Assembly (NCBI GenBank): GCA_003667245.1
Contig: RCNN01000022.1
Span: 95,993-159,992 of the forward strand
Source: Heterostelium multicystogenum
Taxonomy: Eukaryota > Evosea > Eumycetozoa > Acytosteliales > Acytosteliaceae
DNA: 64,000 nucleotides
Direction: 5' to 3'
Shown piece after piece: positions 14,101-24,478 of the stretch. The position numbers were made by a program, and so were the translations under genes. The notes under the pieces are model-generated. The model was not told where the DNA came from and ran no database searches. It was given only the letters and a program-made list of their open reading frames with translations. Numbering within the stretch: position 1 is the first letter of the stretch; every line of letters begins with the position of its first letter.

Positions 14101-15159
14101 GAGAGTTTAGGAAAATAATCATCTGTAAAATTCAAAGGACCAACATTCATAAAAGTTGGAATAATGTACATTACCCTAGAATAAAATAATAGTTCTCTTA
14201 ATATTATTTGATGAAAAATAGTATTAAACTAAGTATACATACAGGTACTCTATGTTTGAATTTGGAGTTGCTGATGTGTCCATTGTTAATCTAAACATTG
14301 GTGCATAAGATGTCATGTTACTTATGATAAGGTTTTTAATAGAAGAATTTAATAATGAATTCATTGAGATATCACTACGCATTAAAATATTATATAAATT
14401 ACTGTTAGAGTGATAATCAATTAGATTAGTTAATTATACTGGTAAAATTACAAAAGCTTAAGCATACAAATCCTTGAGTTTTGAGGTACTTTGGGAATGT
14501 TGTTTGGTACCTTTAGATTAAGACTATCCAATTGTATAAAAGTTAAGTTGTTATTGTATTCATTGTCCAGTAGTTGAAGTAAAACGTATGAGGAGTTCTT
14601 CTCATTATTAGAGCTCTGAATAGAAAAATAAACTAAACTAGGGAAATATAGTTTTTCTAGGTATATAGGTTCACCTTGATCCACAACAAAAGTTTTCGAA
14701 AAGTATCTATTTCTCGAGATTAGAATATTGCTAACTAATTAAATGTAGAATATATTTACAATTCAGTTATTGTTTGATATCTTCCATTAACATCACATAG
14801 CATTTGGCCCACGAAATGCTTACGAACCTCCTCACAACTACTAGCTGAAAAATTCCAATTATTTAATTGATACTAATAAATATATGTTAAAAGAATATTA
14901 GACATATATGTTTACATTTTGATATTCAATATCTCAATCTTTAGAGATTGTAAATTACCTGTTGGGCTATCCAATTCAGTGAAATCACTTTTGGGGGTAA
15001 TATATAAAAGCAAATTAATATCTAAAAAATAACAATCAAAAATTAGAATTCTAAAAAACTTACATTCATTTGATTAATGGTTAATTGTGCTACAGAAAAT
15101 TGAGAGTTATAACTTAATATAACAACGATTAATATACTTATATATAACAATTTATTCAT
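11196..15159 (-). CDS. ComC-like IPT/EGF cell-surface receptor B
   Basis: Starts MNKLLYISILIVVILSYNSQ, a signal peptide. The layout matches receptor A: short leucine/asparagine-rich exons (15.0-12.8 kb, e.g. LEKLYFPSLVYFSIQ at 14.6 kb), an IPT/TIG module with VQDIPCQITFNSTEQLNC (12.42-12.66 kb), and a last exon starting at 12352 with a second IPT-like module. It ends with an EGF module (CNNHGSCLNGTCHCYDGYGG), the LPYCDSCVIDPDFSVL domain, a transmembrane helix (IATIVVVVTVVSLAIAIGVF) and a basic tail ending KLANKLDKL. One frame break lies near 12130, between the IPT and EGF modules. It is a tandem paralogue of receptor A, probably with the same kind of role in developmental cell-cell recognition or signalling. 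Confidence 0.75.
11656..12017. repeat. Near-identical block shared with ComC-like gene A (copy 2)
   Basis: Partner of 7015-7376, the same length. It ends just after the EGF module, where similarity drops sharply. Confidence 0.9.
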
Positions 15160-16302
15160 TATCTCTTTTGTTGTATGTTTATATATATTCAAAATAATAA
15201 TATATTATAAGATGATCAATCATCTGATGGTTGAGGTTAGTTTCTACTAACTCAAATTAGGACCAAAAAAATCTCCCAGATATTTGTAAAAAAAGCAAAA
15301 CAAAAATATCGGAAGTTGTTCTTTTCTGCTTCCTAAATTGTAAGATGATATTATTTGGATCTTTAAAATATCAATCAATCAATTTAATTTTATTTAATAT
15401 CTAGTTAACTTTTATTATTTTATTATTATAAATTGATATTTCGGCTTTTAAAAGTGCCATCCTCATTTTGTTCAGATTATTACACCAATGACAATATGTT
15501 ATGTGCCAAATAATCACATCTTTTTTTAGAAAAGTTTAAAGCAAACTATTCACTTCTTTGATTGATGACTGTTGTTTGTATAAACTGTTTTGTTTTGATG
15601 ATGTTGTGAGGTTTCATTTATCAATTTTCAATTCCCTGAATTACATCATCAATGTAAAAATCTTATACTCAAACAATATCCTTTGTTGTGTTTAATTATC
15701 ATTCAAAACTCTGGTAAAACAATAATTACAACCAAAATCTACTAAACTTTGAATCTGAATAAGACAAGTTCAGTTTTGTTTGGGATACAATAATTGACTC
15801 CATGTATGGTTTGCCAAACTGGACAAAAGAGTGACAATAGGTCCAAATATTGTAGAGACCCTCTCAACAAAGATAACAAATAAATATGAACCAAACATGA
15901 TCATCTTTATTATTGGAACTTCTAAGAGTTTGCGATTCTATCAATCACACTCATCAAATTGAATGAAATTCTACTCTTAGAAAAGAAACTTTCCTTTTAT
16001 GGTCAAACTACGAACCATCATGATTCAAAGGACAACATCGAAATTTCAACACGATAAATACATCTAAAGTATTTTTATCAGGAATCCCAAATAAAATTAA
16101 TATTATCTGCAAAGATTTTAAACAATTTTCATAATTCAATAGCATCATTGGTTTGAACTCAAGCTATAACACACCAAAATTACTTAAATAAGGACTACCT
16201 TTTGTATTTTGTTGTTGTTGTCGTTGTTGTTGTAGTTTATATTCTAACTATATTAGTCATTAGTCGAATTATATATTATATATAATTCAAACTATCTAAT
16301 AG
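15160..16302. other. Divergent intergenic region
   Basis: About 1.1 kb between the divergently transcribed receptor B and the asparaginase gene. It should hold both promoters. I see only AT-rich DNA, a GTT/GTC tract at 16211-16237 and no clear regulatory motif. Confidence 0.5.
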
Positions 16303-17687
16303 ATGAGTAGTTGTAATAGTAATAGTAATAGTAGTAGTAGTAGTATTAGTAATAGTAAATCAACCACTATAGTTGTTTCATCGTCATTGGCTGCTGAACA
16401 GGTGAACCATAACCACCTAAAACAACAACAGACAAACATGAGCGATGAACAGGATGAAATGAAACACAAGATACAGGAGGTGTCTGGCAGTAATATCAGT
16501 TTGCTGCGAACTTCGATGTCGTCGATTTCCAAGGCGCTAAAAGCAAGCGTGTTCATTATATACACCGGTGGCACCCTCGGAATGAAGCGCGACCCGATTC
16601 ACGGTACACTGCGACCCGAGCCAAACTACATCGTCGAGCAACTCAACTCACTACCAGAGATAAAGTCACCAGAAATGCCAACATACAAACTTACAGAGGT
16701 ATAATAATAATAATAATATGAGTTAGTAGACTTGAGAACAGTGCCAATACTGACTAATGCTCCTGTTCACTTTGACTTGGTGGTTAATGTAGTTCAATCC
16801 ACCTATTGACAGCTCAGATATGGACCATGAAGATTGGGTTCGAATTGCCAAGATGATCGAAGAGAATTACTATGATTATGATGGTTTCGTTATCATCCAT
16901 GGAACAGATACAATGGCATACACTGCTTCGGCGCTATCGTTTATGCTGGAGAATCTAGGCAAACCTGTCATTTTGACAGGTAGTCAGATCCCCATTGGCG
17001 ACGTCATCAACGATGCAAAGCGTAACTTGGTTACTGCGATCATGTTTGCTGGTAAATTCGATATTCCTGAGGTCTGTGTGTTCTTTAACAATCAGTTGCT
17101 CCGTGGTAATCGATGCAGAAAGATTGACTCTTGGAGTCTGGCAGCTTTTGAATCACCCAATTGCGAACCACTCGGCAAGTTAGGCATGGACTTTGACATC
17201 AATACCAACATTATTCTGCGACAACCTAAGGGTCGTTTCCGTGTGCATGAGAATATGAACAAGAATGTTCTGGTACTACATTTGGTACCAGGATTCTCTG
17301 ACGACTGTGTAGAAAATTTGTTGCGTGAGCCACTAGAGGGACTGATTATTCAGTCGTACGGAAGTGGCAATGCACCCGCCAAGAAGAAACAGTTTCCTCA
17401 ATCTCATTGTGAGCGCAGTCAAGCGTGGTGTGATTGTGGTTGTTACCAGCCAGTGTGTACACGGAACAGTGAATCTTAAGCATTATGAAACTGGAAAGAC
17501 ATTGCTCGACGCAGGAGCAGTCAGCGGACACGATATGACAGTCGAGGCAGCTGCCACCAAACTAGGTTGGCTGCTTTCACTTGGAATCTCAAAGGAACAA
17601 GTTCGTCAACTCATGGAGATCGATCTCAGAGGTGAACTAACCATATCAAAGACCACCAACAAAATATTAACATTCAATCATCACTGA
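16303..17687 (+). CDS. L-asparaginase (type I / cytosolic family)
   Basis: Hydrolyses asparagine to aspartate and ammonia. Exon 1 (16303-16698) encodes a Ser/Asn-rich leader and the first catalytic loop, IYTGGTLGMKRD, with the nucleophilic threonine. Exon 2 (16793-17687) has the second signature VIIHGTDTMAYTASAL with the Thr-Asp pair, then GSQIPIGDVINDAKRN and the C-terminal SQCVHGTVNLKHYETG. The 94-nt intron uses GT...AG. One extra base near 17384, in an AAGAAGAAA run, breaks the frame; the summed exon length is one base over a multiple of three, which fits a single insertion. The product would be about 430 aa. The start is either 16303 or the internal Met at 16438; the leader is low-complexity, so the internal one is possible. 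Animal homologues carry C-terminal ankyrin repeats; this one does not. Confidence 0.92.
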
Positions 17688-17759
17688 TTATTACACCGAA
17701 TCAATCCATCTATTAAATCACGATTTAAAATTTATTTATTATAATACCTCCACTATTGC

Positions 17760-18356
17760 CTACTCTTTACCTCCGAAATCAGAAATGAGTTTCTCCAAAT
17801 TCTTGAATCCTTTCTCTCTTGCGTATTGCAGGGCAGTCTTGCCGTGTCCACAGCGGATATTGGGGTCGGCACCACCTTCCAGCAATGCTCTGGCAATGTC
17901 CTGGTAGAGCTGGTCATCGTTGTCATAATAGACAATCTCAAGAAGGGCTGTCCAGTTGAGTCTGTTGATGTGGTTGATATTCTCACGGCCGTCTGCTAGC
18001 AGTATGCGCACATTCTCAAGGTGACCTTTTTCCGAGGCAGGAATGATACAATTTCCACCATATCTATTATATACAGTAAAATCTATATCATTTCTCTTGA
18101 GCATCATCCTCAAAATATCGGATCTACCATGAGCACCTGCATATAGGTATGGACTATCTTGGATTTGATCCTGAATATTCAAATTGGCACCAGCCTCAAT
18201 CAAAATCTGAGCAATTGCTACATTGTTATCGTGTACAGCAACAAGTAGTGGTGTTTCTCTCTTTTCGTTCAATTCATCTATATTCTGTGGCTGTTCAGCA
18301 ATCAGTCTTCTTAACTCCTCTGCATTTGAGGTAGCAACAGCTTGATGAAATAACAT
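17760..18356 (-). CDS. Ankyrin-repeat protein of bacterial type
   Basis: An intact, intronless 198-aa protein made almost wholly of about five ankyrin repeats: NEKRETPLLVAVHDNN, DQIQDSPYLYAGAHGRSDIL, NRYGGNCIIPASEKGHLENV, NRLNWTALLEIVYYDND and HGKTALQYAREKGFKNL. No signal peptide or other domain is present. The phrases 'IQDSPYLYAGAxGR', 'NRYGG..IIPASEKGH' and 'NHINRLNWTALLE' resemble compact bacterial ankyrin proteins as I remember them more than typical eukaryotic repeats, so horizontal origin is possible. It is convergent with the asparaginase gene, 72 nt apart. Its partner is unknown; ankyrin repeats usually bind other proteins. Confidence 0.88.
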   Translation of the reverse strand: MLFHQAVATSNAEELRRLIAEQPQNIDELNEKRETPLLVAVHDNNVAIAQILIEAGANLNIQDQIQDSPYLYAGAHGRSDILRMMLKRNDIDFTVYNRYGGNCIIPASEKGHLENVRILLADGRENINHINRLNWTALLEIVYYDNDDQLYQDIARALLEGGADPNIRCGHGKTALQYAREKGFKNLEKLISDFGGKE

Positions 18357-19059
18357 TTATTTATCTCTCTTTAAAGTTAAGTAATATATTTATAGTATAG
18401 TAGGTAAGTGTTGGTTGTTTGCATATGAATCAATCAGGCCTTACTGATTAGGTAGGTAGTTGGTTGATTGATGATGGTCGACAGAAAAATCAATTAATAA
18501 TTCTAAAAATAAATAATGATCAAACAAGAAAGTGATCCCGATGGAATCAAAAGGCTTAGGTTCTAGAATACTGGTCCATCCCAATATTCCACTTAAATAT
18601 CTGATATTTAAACAGGATGGGTGTTTTATTTTTTTGTGCACTACACCAAAAACAAACAAAAATCTGAATCACTGGTTCTGGTAATGTAAACCAATACATC
18701 GATGTAATGCCTATTTATCAATAAACAGTCACCATACATAATAATTTTATTTATAAATACTGTAATGTTCTATATTTCTTATTTTGTGGAGTGGTCAACT
18801 TCATAATGTATTTCATTTGATCTCATTAAAGAAACAATGAGACTGACATGATGTTAATTCTATTCAGATCAGAACTGATTAGTATTTTTAAGTGTTGAAT
18901 TGAAGAGTGTGATTTCATATTTTGATCTGATTAGATAATCACCAAATCAGTGATCTTTGTTGCATTCAGTGTTGCATTTTGATAAATCGTTTTTTTAGAA
19001 AATATCATCCTCTTGATCAGTTTTGTCACTCGACAGATCTATGAATTATCTATATTAAT
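18357..19059. other. Divergent intergenic region
   Basis: A 703-nt AT-rich gap that should contain the promoters of the ankyrin gene and the Glu-tRNA synthetase gene. I see no gene or clear motif. Confidence 0.5.
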
Positions 19060-20900
19060 ATGTCAAGGTTTAATAATATAGTTAGATTATTTAATAGTAC
19101 TACTGGTGGAGGTAGTCGAATCAATACATGGTCTGGGTATCACACACAGCTGTCTTCTCTTTCTTTGTTTGGTTCGCAAAACACTGTTCGATTCTATTGC
19201 AGTAGTGACAATGGTCGCGCTGAATCCGCTCAAAATGGCGCTACTGTAAGAGTCAGATACGCACCTAGTCCGACTGGAATGATGCATTTGGGTGGACTGC
19301 GTACTGCTCTCTTCAATTACTTGTTTGCAAAAAAGAACAATGGTACTTTCATTCTAAGAATAGAGGACACCGACAGAGCTAGAACCGTAGAGGGTTCCGC
19401 TAAGAATCTGGACGACTGCTTGACTTGGGCTGGCATACCTTATGACGAGGGACCTGCTCGTCCAGCTAGCCACATTCCATCATATATCCAATCGGAGCGA
19501 CTTCCCATCTACCAGAAATATGCAGACTATCTCGTAGAGCATGGACACGCATACCGCTGTGCGTGCAGCGTCGCCGACCTAGAGGCTGCGCGTAACCTCA
19601 AGGTCAGAAAGGGTGCAATGATACCGGAGCGTTGCTCGTGTCCCAGTATGCAGGACCAGATCAAAGCGACAGCAAAGACTGGCGAGTATACCATTCGTAT
19701 GAAAGTACCAAGTGACAAGCAAACCAAATTCACAGATATTGTCAAAGGAAATGTACAGTTTAATAATCAGCAGGTTGATGACCAGATTCTCATGAAATCA
19801 GACGGCTTCCCAACCTATCATTTGGCATCGGTGGTTGACGATCATCTCATGGGAATAACCCACGTCATCAGAGGTGAGGAGTGGTTAAACAGCACGCCCA
19901 AGCACATCATCCTATACGAAGCATTTGGATGGAAAGTACCAGTATTTGCACATCTTCCACTTCTCTTAAACTCTGATAAATCAAAGCTATCAAAGAGACA
20001 AGGAGATGTATCTGTTGACAGTTATATTGTAGTGTATACTCGATGCATACATTGAGCTCAATCAAAATGAACTAACTAAACACTTTCATTCATACTATAG
20101 AACAAAGGATATTTGCCACAAGCTTTGGTTAATTTCGTTGCATTACTTGGATGGTCACCTTCAGAATCCAACAAAGAGATATTCACTTTGGACGAATTGA
20201 TTGATAATGTAAGTTGTAAATCGATACACCTCAGTATATTTCAATATGACATGCCCGCTAATATAGTTGTTGTATTTAGTTCTCTCTTGAAGGTATAAAC
20301 AAGGCTGGTAGCGTTGTAAATTTAGAGAGATTAGATTGGATCAATGTGAATCATATTAGATTGCTGCTGTCTAACGATAACAGCTATATTGTACTTGCAA
20401 AGCAGATTAAAGATAAATTGGTATCGCAGTTGAATCTTGATGAATCTAGCATTGATGATCAATACTTGAAGAAAGCAGTTCTCTGTGTAAAGGAACGTAT
20501 TGTTAAAATCGATGAATCCTACACTCTTTTGGCACCATTCTTTGTTCATCCACAAATGGATAGCGAACATGCATTAAAGATGAAAGAGAAGTTTTGGAAG
20601 CCTGAAACATCGCCAGCTCAGGCTCAGATTCTTTTGGAGAAACTGAATCAGTTGGATGCGTCTCAATATAAATCCGATGTTATCTATCAAACACTGCAGT
20701 CGACAGCTCGTGAGCTTTACCCAGACACAAAAACAGATAAAGAGATCACCACAAAGACCAATCAGCTCATGTCAATTCTTAGATATTTAATTACAGCCAA
20801 CCCAACCGGTGGTAGTCTACCTCTTACCATAGAAATTCTCGGCAAATCGAAAACCATCGAAAGAATCAACCATTCACTGAATCAAATCAAATCAAATTGA
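19060..20900 (+). CDS. Glutamyl-tRNA synthetase, mitochondrial (bacterial-type)
   Basis: Charges tRNA-Glu (and probably tRNA-Gln for later amidation) in mitochondria. Three exons, 19060-20028, 20101-20208 and 20280-20900, join in frame to 565 aa with no break. The first 60 or so residues are Ser/Asn/Arg-rich and poor in acids, as in a mitochondrial leader. The catalytic domain opens with [20 protein letters not shown], the HIGH-type class I motif, and has RIEDTDRAR. The KMSKS equivalent is SKLSKRQGD (about residue 310). The C-terminal half has the helical anticodon-binding region. It is discriminating-type bacterial in layout rather than the cytosolic eukaryotic form. Confidence 0.95.
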
Positions 20901-21294
20901 AATGAAACTATCACAGACTCAATTTAGGATATATATATATATACTATGTTCACAATAAAACAAGTAAATTGCTCAGGCTAGCATATGAATATCAAGTATC
21001 ATCTACAACAAACTTGATACTTTCAACCTTCCACAAGTCAAATCCCAAAGAGAATATCTCAATTGAAAATTATTAGATAAGGATGCACCTTCTATTGTGC
21101 TTTGTTTCAGACTCTTTCCGTTTATCTAACCATTCTAAATAATAGTATTTTTGCAAAATGAGGTTAATTAACACTTAATCCCCACACACATCTATAAAAT
21201 CATCGACGGTTTTTCTCAAGTTTTGTTTTTTAATTAATTTTTGAATTTTATTTATCTTTAAAGAAAGATATATATATATTTATATTGATTTATA
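20901..21294. other. Intergenic region
   Basis: A 394-nt AT-rich spacer. An AATAAA at 20955-20960 could serve the synthetase mRNA. A TATATATATA stretch just before 21295 is the likely promoter of the next gene. Confidence 0.45.
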
Positions 21295-22560
21295 ATGGTA
21301 CAGATAGATTGGGATGTTGTTAAGGAGAGATCAAAGAAAGTTGGCTGTTGCTTGTTGCCATCTTTTGTAAGACTCATTGTCTCCTCAGTCATTATTGGCC
21401 TTGTTGCGGTGGCGAGTGTCATTGTCTACAACAGTCCGCCATCTCAATTCACGGCGGTAAACGTACAGATGAACTGGAGCTTCGACCCACGATCTATGGC
21501 TACTTTCGACTCAAATTTCACTTACAATGTCCTCATGGATACTCATTGCCACACCACCTACTCCGACGGCTCACTTTCGCCCGAGCAAAACATCCAGTGG
21601 CACATCGCAAATGGATACAATGCAATGATTGTCACCGACCACAACACCATTGAGGGCGCTCTTGTTGCACAGAAAATCGCACAGGAGAAGTACAACGACC
21701 AGATCAAGGTGATCACTGGCTTCGAGTGGTCCAACTGCCGTTGCCACTTGAACTTCATTGGAATCAACCAGTCAATCACACCAATCAAGAATCCAACCGA
21801 TCTTGAGATTCAGCAGGCAATCAACAAGACACACGAGCTTGGTGGCATGGTTGTTATGAACCACCGTCCTTGGGCCTACTGGTCAGGTTTGGACATGCCG
21901 ACCATTCAGCAGTTTGCAGATTGGGGAGTAGATTTCTTTGATGTCGCCAATGGTATATATTTCGATTTCCAAACACTTGTTTTCGCAAGATCACAAGGAA
22001 TACGTGTAGTATCTGCGAATGACTACCATCGTGGAGGTAACGGTGCAACTGGATGGACAGTCTTTAATATTCCCAATATCAACTACAGTCCGAATGCACC
22101 AATCAACGCATCATACTTTACAAACGAAATGTTATGGAACACATTTAAAACAGCACAGACATCATTCATCTACGACGTTATTGGACATGGTGACAACCCA
22201 TATTCATTCGGTGGAATCAACCCCAAGTGGGAGCGTCTCTTCCCTTGGATTCAGATGGGTCAGTTCTTCCACTCGTTCTACACCCTCAACCGTGGTGTTT
22301 ACAGCTTTGTTGACAACCAGAATTGTGGAGATCAGTCCGTGACCATCCAAAAGGGTGGAATCACTTCAACAGTGCTCTGGGTTCTCGGACTATTCGTCAT
22401 CGGTGAAGTTTTGCGCCGACTAATCTCATTTGGCATTAAGATTGTTCGTCGCCGAAGAAAACGCCGAGCAGGAAAAAAAAAAATCAACAAAAGGTACATG
22501 CAGGAATGGGATAACGAATTTGGCGTAGTAGACACACCACTCTTAAATATGAACCTATAA
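21295..22560 (+). CDS. Membrane-anchored PHP-domain phosphoesterase
   Basis: An intact single-exon 421-aa protein. Residues about 25-45 form an N-terminal signal anchor (LIVSSVIIGLVAVASVIVY). A PHP metal-dependent phosphoesterase domain follows: MDTHCHTTYSDGSLSP at residue 81, VTDHNTIEG at about 118, FEWSNCRCHLNFIG, and later MNHRPWAYWSG and SANDYHRGG, which supply the His/Asp metal ligands. A second hydrophobic helix lies near residue 365-385, followed by a very basic stretch (VRRRRKRRAGKKK) and an acidic end. So the enzyme domain is probably lumenal or extracellular with both ends in the cytosol. The substrate is unknown. AATAAA at 22609-22614 is a plausible polyadenylation signal. Confidence 0.9.
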   Translation: MVQIDWDVVKERSKKVGCCLLPSFVRLIVSSVIIGLVAVASVIVYNSPPSQFTAVNVQMNWSFDPRSMATFDSNFTYNVLMDTHCHTTYSDGSLSPEQNIQWHIANGYNAMIVTDHNTIEGALVAQKIAQEKYNDQIKVITGFEWSNCRCHLNFIGINQSITPIKNPTDLEIQQAINKTHELGGMVVMNHRPWAYWSGLDMPTIQQFADWGVDFFDVANGIYFDFQTLVFARSQGIRVVSANDYHRGGNGATGWTVFNIPNINYSPNAPINASYFTNEMLWNTFKTAQTSFIYDVIGHGDNPYSFGGINPKWERLFPWIQMGQFFHSFYTLNRGVYSFVDNQNCGDQSVTIQKGGITSTVLWVLGLFVIGEVLRRLISFGIKIVRRRRKRRAGKKKINKRYMQEWDNEFGVVDTPLLNMNL

Positions 22561-22902
22561 TTGTAGACCAACTACAACTATAGACTTTTTTAGAATCAAT
22601 GTAAATATTTAATAAAGATTGTTGTACTATTATTATATTTTTTATTGCGACATTGCAATTGTCTTCAGCCTCGATATAACAACCTTGGGATAGTGTTTGA
22701 ACTAAAATTCACAGGTGAAATCACATGGAGAACTGGAACAGCTCCTAGTTTTGATTGGTACAAATGTGTTGAAAAAAACAAAAAATGAACTTAACTTTGG
22801 TCAAAAATTGATGATACCAAACTCATTAGTCAGTCACCCAATCAATCAAAATCTTGGGTCAAGATATATATCAATAACTGCAATCCTATAAGAGAAGTAA
22901 AG
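22561..22902. other. Intergenic region
   Basis: A 342-nt spacer with the 3' signal of the PHP gene and the promoter of the MRG gene. I looked here for a chromodomain exon that would extend the MRG protein and found none. Confidence 0.5.
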
Positions 22903-24105
22903 ATGACTGAGAAGAATAAGGATATGCCCAAAAAGGTGGGACCAAAGCCACTTTCTTCGCTCAAGAAGAAACCAAGGGACCATGATGATGATGAAAGAAT
23001 GGGATTCTCATCGACCACAAACAACTCCAGCAGCAATTCACTAACCAGCGGCTTGAACAAAAGAAAGAGAATACCATCTGAAACTTCGCCCTCCGCTGTC
23101 AACGGAATAGATATAGTTATACCAGATCTACTAAAGAAGCAACTGGTAGATGATTGGGCATTTGTAAACAATGACAAATCTGTAAGCAGAACCACTAAGA
23201 ATGCTCAATATATAAACGCGGAAGTTCGTTTATAAACGTGAATGTTCATTTTAATGTTCATAATGTTCATAATGTTCATAATGTTCATAATGTTCATATA
23301 ATGTTCATTCAATGTTCATATAATGTTCATTCAATGTTCATAATGTTCATTTAATGTTCATTTAATGTTCATAATGTTCATAATGTTCATTTAATGTTCG
23401 TTTATAAACTGGAAAGTTTGGTGAACCAGATACCGTCTGAGCATATAACTAACATATTATAAATGTTAGATTGTACCATTACCAAGGATTCCCTCAATCA
23501 AATCTGTATTAGAAGACTTTGCAAATCAGAATGAACAGTAACTATTGATTATCTCATAACCCCGATGCATCTTCAAAACTAACTGGAGGTACTTTAACAT
23601 TATAGTTTAGAGAATATACATCAAGTTGCAGATGGAATAGAGAGTTATTTTAATAAAGCAATCGGTGTATTGCTGTTGTATAAATTCGAGAGGCCCCAAT
23701 ATGGAGAGATGCTAAAGTGCTACCCTAACAAACCAATGTCTGAGATCTATGGATCTGAACATCTATTAAGATTATTTGGTAGGTGTATTTGATTGATTGA
23801 TTGATTGATTGGATAGAGATAGACTCAAAGAATATTAACATCACTATCAATCATCATTTTCTCCTCAACAGTTAAAATGCCAGAACTCATACAATCATCT
23901 GATATGGATGAAAAGACTGTAATAATAATTTCGAAAGCAATTGAAGAGTTTATAAAGTAAGCAAGACCTTGAGAAGACACTGCAGTGATCTCCCAGCAAT
24001 CAATAACTAAACATAATACCATCCTCAATCTATAGATATTTAGAAAGAAATTTATCTACACTGTTTTTAAAAAGAATATACACCTGTTACAAGTCACTAT
24101 ACTAA
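22903..24105 (+). CDS. MRG-domain (MORF4L/Eaf3-like) chromatin protein
   Basis: Five exons, 22903-23181, 23470-23537, 23606-23778, 23872-23956 and 24036-24105, join in frame to 224 aa with GT...AG at every intron. The N-terminal 65 residues are Lys/Ser-rich and likely nuclear (GLNKRKRIPSE). The rest is the MRG domain: IPDLLKKQLVDDWAFVNNDK, then VPLPRIPSIKSVLEDFANQ, VADGIESYFNKAIGVLLLYK, FERPQYGEMLKCYPNKPMSE, YGSEHLLRLF and the last helices FIKYLERNLSTLF. MRG proteins sit in NuA4-type acetyltransferase and Rpd3S/Sin3-type deacetylase complexes. No chromodomain is visible, unlike MRG15/Eaf3, so this is a short MORF4-like form. Intron 1 carries a minisatellite and intron 3 a TTGA repeat. Confidence 0.9.
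23222..23409. repeat. Minisatellite with palindromic ends in MRG intron 1
   Basis: Fifteen copies of AATGTTCA plus one ending in G, spaced 9-13 nt, fill 23240-23400. The array is bracketed by two identical 14-mers, GTTCGTTTATAAAC, at 23224-23237 and 23396-23409. Their inner ten bases, GTTTATAAAC, are a perfect palindrome, so the ends are both direct and inverted repeats. Confidence 0.92.
23789..23812. repeat. (TTGA)n microsatellite
   Basis: About five tandem TTGA units in intron 3 of the MRG gene. Confidence 0.9.
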
Positions 24106-24478
24106 GCTAATATAATTCTTTAGATATATAAAGCAATCAAATGATAGATAGATAGATATAAATAAACTTTTGATTCATTCTCTAACTATCAAAAGCATCC
24201 AGATATATATCTATCATCTTAAACTATTTATAGAAACAAAACAAACAAACAAACATCCATCTAGATGGATTGCCGACAATGAACCAACGAAACAAACAAT
24301 TATACGCTAAGAAGAAAGGCTGGGTTTCACGACAAATATAAGCGGTAATGTTCATTGACAAATATCAAAAAGCAAAGATAAATCACAGACATCCATCATA
24401 CTGTTGCTACATGGTATAAATAGAAGTGAATATTCACAGTTGATTCATTATCAACTTTAACTACTTTACATCATTACA
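24106..24478. other. Intergenic region
   Basis: A 373-nt spacer with ATAG and CAAA short repeats. One isolated AATGTTCATT near 24348 matches the minisatellite core of the preceding gene. Confidence 0.45.

Noticed and set aside
16303..18356. Asparaginase and ankyrin protein as one split asparaginase-ankyrin gene, as in animals
   Set aside because: They are on opposite strands with separate starts and stops; the ankyrin protein looks bacterial. The adjacency is probably chance.
23222..23409. Could the AATGTTCA array be a CRISPR array?
   Set aside because: Units are 8 bp with 1-5 bp spacers, no cas genes, eukaryotic intron; it is a minisatellite.
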